A program made the position numbers and the translations under genes. Below the pieces are notes generated by a model that was given only the letters and a program-made list of their open reading frames with translations, did no database searches and was not told the origin of the DNA. From positions 1 to 11,933 of the forward strand of contig DAOUMU010000524.1 of assembly GCA_034409055.1 (NCBI GenBank): a stretch of 11,933 nucleotides of DNA, in the 5' to 3' direction. Shown here piece by piece: positions 6,452-11,933 of this stretch (position 1 is the first letter of the stretch; each line of letters opens with the position of its first letter). The DNA comes from DAOUMU01 sp034409055 (lineage in GTDB: Bacteria > Chloroflexota > Anaerolineae > 4572-78 > J111).

Positions 6452-6486
6452 AACCTCGTTCCAAAAGAACGAGGTTCTTTCTTTTT
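6452..6486 (+). terminator. Rho-independent terminator of csp
   Basis: AACCTCGTTC (6452-6461) pairs perfectly with GAACGAGGTT (6467-6476) across a 5-nt loop (CAAAA), followed by CTTTCTTTTT (6477-6486). The orientation fits csp. The oxidoreductase stop on the other strand is at 6485-6487, so the same stem would also form at the end of the - strand transcript, but there its downstream T-tract is poor. Confidence 0.9.
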
Positions 6487-7702
6487 ATAGCATCTTGATA
6501 CCATTCTTTTTCAATAATTCATCGATATTCACCAAATTGCCTGTTTTAATTGACTCTTCAGCGGCCACCCCGACCACTACAGACCAGAAGCCTTCTTCTG
6601 CTTTAGCGGTATTGGTCTCTTTCCCCTCGATATTATCAACAAAGTTTACATGCTCAAAATAGGTGGCCCCATTGTGGCCACTCGCCTCTACAAAAGTAGG
6701 ATAACAGGGCGTGGTAATTCTAGAAGGTTTATTTGGCCCACCCATAATTTCCAAATGAGTCTTTGACCTTGGGACCGGGAGGAAATCTTCATTTTCAAAA
6801 GCCTTAAGACGTCCTTCATCGCCACACAGAATAATTTCTTCATAAAACATAGGGGAGAACATACACAAGTTAAAGCTGGCCCGGACCCCATTTTCATATA
6901 TTACTGTCACCAAAGCATTATCAATAATGTCAGATTTCTCATCATCATACTCAAAATCAAGAAAATTGACCGCTCTACTTCCTGTGGCAAATACAGTTAA
7001 AGGCTTTGATTGAGCAAATAAGTTCAAAAGGTCAAAATAATGACAGCATTTTTCTACAAGCGTACCCCCAGAATATTTGAAAAATTTGTTCCACTGTTTT
7101 ACTTTATCCAGAAACGGGTATCTGTGTTCGAGAATGCTGATCGTTTTGATCTTACCAATGGATTCTCTTACCAGGGCTTCATAAATCGTTTCTACATAGA
7201 TTGATTTATACCGATATTGTAATCCTACTTGAAAGACAGCATCATGGCCATTGGCAAGCTGGGTTATTTCATAGGCATCTTGAATTGTGGTGGCCATCGG
7301 CTTCTCTAACAAAATATGCTTTCCTGGCTGGATGGCCTCTTTCACGATATCAAGGTGAGTGTAATTTGGCGTAGAAATGATCAAACCATCCACTTCAGGA
7401 TCATTGCACGCCTCTTCAAGCGAGTCATATACGATTAAACTATCTTGGGGAACGTATTGAGAATATACCTGCTTGGCCCGTTCAATACTGGGCTGGTTAG
7501 GGTCAAAAATTCCGTGTATTGTGGCTCGTCCTTCGAGCAGGGTAACTCTAATATGTTCCTGACCATTGCTGCCTGTGCCGATCACGTTAAATCGATACTT
7601 TGGCTTATCAATAGAGAAAAGATATCTGTCACTATCTGGTAGATAATTAAAACGAGGATCACGGGCGAAAAATCTACTGCGAAGTTCCTTTCCTTTTTTC
7701 AT
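6485..7702 (-). CDS. Gfo/Idh/MocA-family NAD(P)-dependent oxidoreductase
   Basis: A 405-residue member of the family that oxidises or reduces sugars, inositols and related polyols with NAD(P). The nucleotide-binding Rossmann motif is GTGSNGQEH (42-50), the acidic FD (66-67) ends strand 2, and LLEKPMA contains the family EKP at 133-135. The C-terminal substrate domain holds GGTLVEKCCHYFDLLNLF (about residue 210 onward), with a histidine in the usual active-site region. About 37 residues precede the Rossmann fold, which is longer than typical. I chose ATG 7702 because GGGAG lies just upstream and the longer frame would overlap the peptidase gene. It follows the peptidase stop by 17 nt. Base composition is clearly AT-richer than its neighbours, with AT-rich codons throughout, suggesting transfer. 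The substrate cannot be told. Confidence 0.9.
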   Translation of the reverse strand: MKKGKELRSRFFARDPRFNYLPDSDRYLFSIDKPKYRFNVIGTGSNGQEHIRVTLLEGRATIHGIFDPNQPSIERAKQVYSQYVPQDSLIVYDSLEEACNDPEVDGLIISTPNYTHLDIVKEAIQPGKHILLEKPMATTIQDAYEITQLANGHDAVFQVGLQYRYKSIYVETIYEALVRESIGKIKTISILEHRYPFLDKVKQWNKFFKYSGGTLVEKCCHYFDLLNLFAQSKPLTVFATGSRAVNFLDFEYDDEKSDIIDNALVTVIYENGVRASFNLCMFSPMFYEEIILCGDEGRLKAFENEDFLPVPRSKTHLEIMGGPNKPSRITTPCYPTFVEASGHNGATYFEHVNFVDNIEGKETNTAKAEEGFWSVVVGVAAEESIKTGNLVNIDELLKKNGIKML

Positions 7703-7719
7703 GGTGAAGCTCCCAAATG

Positions 7720-8763
7720 TTACTGGGGGTTCCCTGGCAGGTAATCCAGAGGATTGAGCCACTCATCATTGAGACGTACTTCAAAATGAAGATGAGGTCC
7801 CTCCGAATGGCCGGTGCTGCCTACCTCGGCAATGGGCGTGCCCCGATAAACAAAACTGCCTGCTCCCAACAAGGTTCCCTTGAGGTGGTTATACCAGGTT
7901 TGCCACCCATCGCCGTGGTCGATTATGACCGTGTAACCGTAGCCCTCCTCGGCCCAATCAGCATAAATGATCGTGCCGCTATCGGCGGCGTAAACGGTGG
8001 CTCCGTAAGGAGCGCCGATGTCAATGGCCTGGTGATCTGGCTGAAAGCCCCCGGTCACAAAGCCAACCACCGGCCAGGCCAGTGGAAAGTCAGCCGACAG
8101 GGCAGGCTTGGGCACAGCCAGGTCTTTGCGACCATAGGGTATAATCAAGCCATCACCAGGGGTGAGTTCATAGGGCGGATAAAGAGCATTGGGGGGATAA
8201 TCAGTAATGTCTGTCTCGGCCACGCCATATCTAACGGCAATCGTCTCGAGGGTATCATCGGCCGTTACAAGGTGGTAAACACCTTTCACCGGCAAAATTC
8301 TCAACTCTGTGCCTACGGCCAGCACATCGGGATTGCGTTCTAACTCAGGATTGGACCAACGCAAAGTGTTCACATCCAGCTCAAATTTGGTGGCAATACC
8401 CCACAGGGTATCACCATCCTGGACCGTATAGATTTCGACTTGGGTCCGTCCGCCCGCATTGGGCCAGGGGATACCTTCCTCTTTGGCCGAATAGAGATCG
8501 GCCGTATAAGCCTGACTGTGAGGATTTTCAACTACGGCCGCAGTGACCAAAACCACCGGACCGGACTCGGCCGCCTCAGATGACGAGGCAGGCATAGTGG
8601 AGATCGGTAGGGGAACCTGCTGCCCCAAACTGGTCAGGGCCGGCTCGGGTCGCCAACCATACTGCCAGGCAACTAGCCCGGTGATGAGTAAGATGGCCCC
8701 GGCCAACCAAAACACACGCCAGCGCCGTTTGCGGCGAGGCCCAACGTACAAATCTAACGACAT
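7720..8763 (-). CDS. Membrane-anchored LysM-M23 peptidase (cell-wall endopeptidase)
   Basis: This 347-residue protein probably cuts peptidoglycan cross-links outside the membrane. It has an arginine/lysine-rich N-terminus (10-16) and one transmembrane segment (about 17-35), giving an N-in anchor. Next come a low-complexity stretch, a LysM domain (about 112-157, YTVQDGDTLWGIA), a second, more divergent LysM-like domain (about 162-208, VTADDTLETIAVRYGV) and an M23 (LytM) domain (about 230-340). The M23 zinc ligands and active-site histidines are present: His244 and Asp248 (HQAID), His293 (YNHL), and His324 and His326 (GPHLHFEV). An active enzyme is therefore expected, unlike degenerate EnvC/NlpD-type activators. 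The start has GGAAGGAAG just before it, and a TATAAT promoter lies about 25 nt upstream. Confidence 0.93.
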   Translation of the reverse strand: MSLDLYVGPRRKRRWRVFWLAGAILLITGLVAWQYGWRPEPALTSLGQQVPLPISTMPASSSEAAESGPVVLVTAAVVENPHSQAYTADLYSAKEEGIPWPNAGGRTQVEIYTVQDGDTLWGIATKFELDVNTLRWSNPELERNPDVLAVGTELRILPVKGVYHLVTADDTLETIAVRYGVAETDITDYPPNALYPPYELTPGDGLIIPYGRKDLAVPKPALSADFPLAWPVVGFVTGGFQPDHQAIDIGAPYGATVYAADSGTIIYADWAEEGYGYTVIIDHGDGWQTWYNHLKGTLLGAGSFVYRGTPIAEVGSTGHSEGPHLHFEVRLNDEWLNPLDYLPGNPQ

Positions 8764-8785
8764 CGCTTCCTTCCTTCCGGGCGTT

Positions 8786-8813
8786 ATTATACCATTGGTT
8801 GGGCTAAGGCCAA
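8786..8813 (-). promoter_or_regulatory. Extended -10 promoter for the LysM-M23 gene
   Basis: Read on the - strand, TTGGCC (8813-8808), then 16 nt, then a perfect TATAAT (8791-8786), preceded by TGG, which makes an extended -10 element. Transcription would begin near 8779, about 15 nt before the ATG at 8763. This lets the peptidase (and the oxidoreductase after it) be expressed apart from the kinase-regulator pair upstream. Confidence 0.7.
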
Positions 8814-8823
8814 ACTAATACGG

Positions 8824-9450
8824 TTAACGTTCAACTTTCAACGCTTTGGCCACGGCTGCGGCTCGATTATCAACGTTAAATTTGGTAAAAATACTTTGTA
8901 CGTGCTTTTTGACCGTATTGACGGTAATAGTTAATGCCTCTGCAATTTGTTTATTGGTCCAACCCTGAATCAATAGGGCCAGTACTTCCCGCTCGCGCTG
9001 GCTTAAGGCTTTCAAGATATCCGATTCCTTCTCTGACCAGATGATATCTGGGGCCGGCTCTCTCGGCTTGGTAGCTACTTGTTTCACGACACGGGCAAAT
9101 TCACGCCGGTTGAATTTGTCTTTGCGGAAAAAGTGAACCGCTTCCAGGTCTACCAATGTTTCCACCGCCAGATCCACGGTGGCATAGCCGGTGACAACAA
9201 TAGCCGGTAATTTTGTTGACAAATTGGTGATGGCTTTGAGCACCTCCACGCCTCCCCGGTCGGCGTGGTCCAACTCAGAAAGGGAAATATCAACAATGGC
9301 CAGGGCGTAAGTTTGATTGGCCAGAACGGTCAGCGCCTCCTGGTGAGTGGCAACAATCACCGCCTGGAAATCGGAGTCGGTCACAATTTCACTAAATATA
9401 TTTTGCCAGTTAGAATCATCCTCTACGATTAAGATGGACTGTTGTGCCAA
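8824..9450 (-). CDS. NarL/FixJ (LuxR-HTH) response regulator
   Basis: A 208-residue two-domain response regulator and the likely partner of the kinase that ends 1 nt before it. The receiver domain is about 4-122, with Glu10-Asp11-Asp12, phospho-acceptor Asp54 (AIVDIS), Thr87 (VVTGYA) and Lys110 (FRKDK). The LuxR-type DNA-binding domain is about 148-205, starting LSQREREVLALL and including TNKQIAEALTITVNTVKKH. The start is TTG at 9450, giving MAQQSILIVEDD, with GAGGG about 9 nt upstream on the - strand. No ATG or GTG exists between the kinase stop and the receiver core. A much longer frame reaching 9675 is antisense-free but overlaps the kinase ATPase domain and is not credible. DNA targets are unknown. 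Confidence 0.92.
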   Translation of the reverse strand: MAQQSILIVEDDSNWQNIFSEIVTDSDFQAVIVATHQEALTVLANQTYALAIVDISLSELDHADRGGVEVLKAITNLSTKLPAIVVTGYATVDLAVETLVDLEAVHFFRKDKFNRREFARVVKQVATKPREPAPDIIWSEKESDILKALSQREREVLALLIQGWTNKQIAEALTITVNTVKKHVQSIFTKFNVDNRAAAVAKALKVER

Positions 9451-9451
9451 C

Positions 9452-11731
9452 TTATGTTTCCCTCTCGATGGGGAGACAGACCGTACAAGAGGTACCTTGC
9501 CCCGGTTTGCTTTCCAAAAGCAACCGCCCACCAAAGCGATCAACAAACGTCTTGACCCACCACAAGCCAAAGCCCAGTGGCCGAACCGGCCGGCTCTCCG
9601 GGGTGACCGCAGCCGGTGAGAATTCAAAAATGTGGGGCTGAATTTCCGGAGGAATACCCGGTCCGGTATCGGCAATGGTAATCACGATCTCATCACCCCG
9701 CTGCCGGCCCGTAAGATGTAATTCGCCCTGGTCAGCCAGGGCCTTTAAGGCGTTGTCAATTAGATTATAAAAGACCATCTCCAGTTGCTGTTCACTGGCC
9801 CTGGCTCGAGGCAGATTGTCTAACCCGGCTTGAAAAATTTTAACGGCCGGAGCTGGCCTGGCTCGCTGCAAAGCGCGTTTCAAGCAATCGCTCACATTGA
9901 CCGGCCGATGTTTGACCGGTTGCAAATGTGACATTGAGTCGCGCACAATAGCCATGGCCTGTCGAGCACTCTGCTCAATTTCCTGAAGATTGTTGGTCAG
10001 GTAGGGAGAGGTGGCTAACACTGCGGCACATTTGTCTTCAATACCCTGTACCCGGGCCGAAATGGCCCCTACTTTGTTATTAAGCTGGTGCAGCAAATTA
10101 GCGGCCACATCGCCCACAGCGGCAAAGGTTTCGGCAATGGCCTGACGCTCTTGGGCCTGTTTCAATTGGGCCAGTTGCTCGGCATCTTGGATGGCCACGG
10201 CGGCGTGATTAGCCAGGCAAGTGAGTAGTTTTTTGTCCCAATCGGAAAAATCGCGCAGATGAGAGGAGTAAAGACTGAAACTGCCTACAACGCGTCCGGC
10301 AGCATCAGGGATCAACAAAGGAACGATAATGGCCGAGACCCAGCCTCGCTCGATGGCTAAGTCTCGATACACAAAGTCGGGATGCTGCTGAACATTGTCA
10401 ATGGTCGTTGGCTGACGCAGACGAATAGCCTGACCGGCCGGGCTGCGGTCCAACGGCAACAGTGCTCCCTGCTGGTAGCCGGCAGTAGACTGGCGCAAAA
10501 CCAACGTATTCGGGTCGGAGATGGTCCAGATGGAGCCAACCGACACGTTGATTAAGTCGCAGGCCCGGTCAATGATCAATTTAAATAACTCATCCCCTTC
10601 GGTCGTTAACAGCACCTCGACAATTTCGTGCATTGCATCCAACAGGTGGATCTCCTGCAGAGCAATGACCGCTTGCGTGGCCAGGGCTTCCAGTAAATGT
10701 TGGTCCTCCTCGGTAAAGGCATTGGGCAAGGGGCTTTCGATGTTTAAGACCCCTTCCAGCCCATCTCCGGTCCCGATCAAGGGGACAGCCAACTCGGAAC
10801 GCATCTCCCGGTCGACCGGTAAGGGGTGATAAATGGCTTGCCAACGAGGGGCACGCAAATCCGGTATTAACAGCGAGCGACGATTGGCGGCTACCCAGCC
10901 AACAACACTTTGCTCATCAACCAAGAGTGATGGAGCAGCGGCAGCGTGCTCTTTCCGCCCGGCCAGGGCCTTGATGGTTAACACCTTCGTCTTTTTATCA
11001 TACAACTCAAAACTACCGTATTGAGCCGCCGTCATCTCCAGCCCAATCGATAAGATTTCTTGCAGGGTCGTATCCAGATTGGTACGGCTGCTAATCAAGC
11101 GGGAGGCTCGTTGCAGTTTTTCCAACTCGCTGACCTTGCGGGCCAGAACCCGGTTCAGTCCCCCCATTTTCCGCCCGTGATGAATGGCCAGGGCGGCCAG
11201 GTTAACAAAATTTTCCAGGGTCAGCAGCTCAATCTCATTAAAAAGGCGCTCATCGCAGCGATAAACGTAGAGCAGACCGACAATTTCGTCGCTGGCAATG
11301 AGGGGATAACAGACCAATGAGCGTGCGCCGGCTGCTTGTTTGGCCGGATGAATAGACAGGCCCTTTTCCCGGTAGGACAATATCCGCCGGCGTTGCCGGA
11401 CAGCCTGGCTACCTAGTCCATCCGGACGGGGAAAATCATCGGTTGAAGCCCCCTCCGGTTCACCGGCCGACACCCGCGAATCAGGGTCAAAGGCGCGGTG
11501 GGCCTCGTCATAAATCCAAATGATGGCCGAGGCCGTCGGTACCGGGGTAGCAGGATCAGCACCGGCAGCGACCGCCTGAACGGCCCCCTCAACAATGAGT
11601 TTCAATGTCGCCGGCAAATCCTGGCCCACGCCCAACCGATTGATACGAGCGCCAATTTCATTGAGCGTGGCCAGAGTTTTGATTAAGTTTGACTGATTTC
11701 CGTCAGTGGATATTAACTCTTTTTTCGTCAA
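9452..11731 (-). CDS. Soluble triple-GAF sensor histidine kinase
   Basis: A 759-residue sensor kinase without signal peptide or transmembrane segments, so it senses something in the cytoplasm. Three GAF-like domains are visible (about 18-186, 208-365 and 368-520). A short helical linker (about 187-210) separates the first two, and a coiled helix (515-540) leads to the kinase core. The phosphorylated histidine is His548 in NLLHQLNNKVGAI. The ATPase has its N-box at FYNLIDNALKAL (Asn660), DTGPGI near 688 and GFGL near 720. The GAF ligand is unknown. I see no obvious conserved cysteine, so a bilin chromophore is unlikely. The start is TTG 11731, because an in-frame stop lies three codons upstream and no ATG or GTG follows before the first GAF; no clear ribosome binding site precedes it. 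The regulator gene follows 1 nt after the stop. Confidence 0.93.
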   Translation of the reverse strand: MTKKELISTDGNQSNLIKTLATLNEIGARINRLGVGQDLPATLKLIVEGAVQAVAAGADPATPVPTASAIIWIYDEAHRAFDPDSRVSAGEPEGASTDDFPRPDGLGSQAVRQRRRILSYREKGLSIHPAKQAAGARSLVCYPLIASDEIVGLLYVYRCDERLFNEIELLTLENFVNLAALAIHHGRKMGGLNRVLARKVSELEKLQRASRLISSRTNLDTTLQEILSIGLEMTAAQYGSFELYDKKTKVLTIKALAGRKEHAAAAPSLLVDEQSVVGWVAANRRSLLIPDLRAPRWQAIYHPLPVDREMRSELAVPLIGTGDGLEGVLNIESPLPNAFTEEDQHLLEALATQAVIALQEIHLLDAMHEIVEVLLTTEGDELFKLIIDRACDLINVSVGSIWTISDPNTLVLRQSTAGYQQGALLPLDRSPAGQAIRLRQPTTIDNVQQHPDFVYRDLAIERGWVSAIIVPLLIPDAAGRVVGSFSLYSSHLRDFSDWDKKLLTCLANHAAVAIQDAEQLAQLKQAQERQAIAETFAAVGDVAANLLHQLNNKVGAISARVQGIEDKCAAVLATSPYLTNNLQEIEQSARQAMAIVRDSMSHLQPVKHRPVNVSDCLKRALQRARPAPAVKIFQAGLDNLPRARASEQQLEMVFYNLIDNALKALADQGELHLTGRQRGDEIVITIADTGPGIPPEIQPHIFEFSPAAVTPESRPVRPLGFGLWWVKTFVDRFGGRLLLESKPGQGTSCTVCLPIERET

Positions 11732-11760
11732 TTTACATTACCCGCGAAATATGGTATGAT
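11732..11760 (+). promoter_or_regulatory. Strong sigma70-type promoter abutting the kinase start
   Basis: TTTACA (11732-11737), exactly 17 nt, then TATGAT (11755-11760): each hexamer matches consensus at 5 of 6. It points away from the kinase, towards the window edge. Its -35 box begins at the base next to the kinase start codon, so any kinase promoter must overlap it on the other strand. A possible kinase promoter there (TTAACG then TACCAT on the - strand) is weak. Confidence 0.68.
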
Positions 11761-11796
11761 TATTGATTATTTTACGTTAAAGAGGAGTTTTTTACA

Positions 11797-11841
11797 ATGA
11801 GCAAACAATTGGACTTTGGACAAAGTCAAATAGCTCGGTAA
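11797..11841 (+). CDS. 14-codon mini-ORF (possible leader peptide), unrecognised
   Basis: The short frame encodes MSKQLDFGQSQIAR and ends with TAA. It lies about 37 nt downstream of the strong promoter's -10 box and has a good ribosome binding site (GAGGAG, 11782-11787, 9 nt before the ATG), so initiation here is plausible. Two hairpins fall inside and just after it. The stop codon lies in the second, which is the layout of a leader peptide or of a gene cut short soon after its start. The peptide is not recognised. It could also be the broken N-terminus of a longer protein, perhaps of a mobile element. Confidence 0.4.
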   Translation: MSKQLDFGQSQIAR

Positions 11842-11849
11842 TGACCGAG
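11812..11849 (+). promoter_or_regulatory. Two tandem hairpins overlapping the mini-ORF
   Basis: GACTTTG (11812-11818) and CAAAGTC (11821-11827) form a perfect 7-bp inverted repeat with a 2-nt centre, extendable by TT/AA. CTCGGT (11834-11839) and ACCGAG (11844-11849) form a perfect 6-bp stem with an AATG loop that contains most of the mini-ORF stop codon. The first could be an operator-like dyad in DNA or an RNA stem; the second is an RNA stem candidate. No T-tract follows directly. Confidence 0.45.
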
Positions 11850-11870
11850 TAGAAAAAAGTAGCTTAAAAA

Positions 11871-11933
11871 TTGAATAATTGGGCCGGATTTCAGACCGCT
11901 ACAGGCACTTTTTGGCCTTTTTTGGGCTTTTTG
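11871..11933 (+). other. Open frame running off the window edge, origin unclear
   Basis: From TTG at 11871 the frame stays open to the last base (21 codons), and the product is rich in Phe, Trp and Gly. There is no ribosome binding site before it, and a stop lies two codons upstream of the TTG, so it may not be coding. The last 26 bases (from about 11908) repeat a CTTTTTGG-like unit about every 10 nt. A weak AGGC/GCCT stem (11903-11918) followed by a T-run could also be a terminator. Confidence 0.2.

Noticed and set aside
7717..8343. 208-codon + strand frame opposite the LysM-M23 gene
   Set aside because: It is antisense to the M23 domain and the second LysM-like domain, whose motifs are intact; no promoter or ribosome binding site supports it.
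9451..9675. N-terminal extension of the response regulator
   Set aside because: It overlaps the ATPase domain of the kinase in another frame and has no receiver similarity; TTG 9450 fits the core.
11797..11841. Start of an IS-type transposase
   Set aside because: MSKQLDF loosely resembles some transposase N-termini, but the frame stops after 14 codons and no catalytic region or terminal inverted repeat is visible, so I do not claim it.

Overview
The window looks like a chromosomal segment from a bacterium with moderately high GC. The style of the genes fits Chloroflexota (Anaerolineae-like): a soluble multi-GAF histidine kinase with a LuxR-type partner, a LysM/M23 peptidase, a CheC/CheD adaptation module, frequent GTG and TTG starts, and a heptamer-repeat spacer. 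This placement is an inference from gene content and gene style, because no rRNA or other phylogenetic marker is present.

Left part (1-5156, + strand): a tightly packed chemotaxis operon, cheA (5' end cut off by the window edge) - cheC - cheD - cheY - cheY - cheB - cheR. Most junctions overlap or nearly touch: cheA/cheC by 4 nt, cheC/cheD 3 nt apart, cheY2/cheB by 1 nt, cheB/cheR by 20 nt. The two open junctions flank the first cheY. One holds a 7-nt tandem repeat and the other a hairpin next to a ribosome binding site. Together the genes encode the kinase, two phospho-acceptor CheY proteins, a CheC-type CheY-P phosphatase, and the receptor-modifying enzymes CheR (methyltransferase), CheB (methylesterase/deamidase) and CheD (deamidase). 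Receptors and CheW are not in view and probably lie upstream. The CheC keeps only one of its two active sites, and the CheD lacks the usual catalytic threonine.

Middle (5103-6486): an alpha/beta hydrolase on the - strand converges on cheR and overlaps its 3' end by 54 bp. A 190-bp gap follows, containing a candidate promoter and a strong terminator-like hairpin. Then comes a small + strand cold-shock protein gene with a textbook ribosome binding site and its own downstream terminator.

Right part (11731-6485, - strand): a four-gene run read right to left: a triple-GAF histidine kinase, a NarL/LuxR-type response regulator starting 1 nt after the kinase stop, a membrane-anchored LysM-M23 peptidase with its own extended -10 promoter, and a clearly AT-richer Gfo/Idh/MocA oxidoreductase that looks like a foreign insert. 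The last 200 bases hold a strong + strand promoter that abuts the kinase start. Downstream are a ribosome binding site, a 14-codon mini-ORF and two tandem hairpins, suggesting the structured leader of a gene or mobile element just beyond the window. No CRISPR array, tRNA, rRNA or complete insertion sequence was recognised. No gene-free stretch exceeds about 200 bases.
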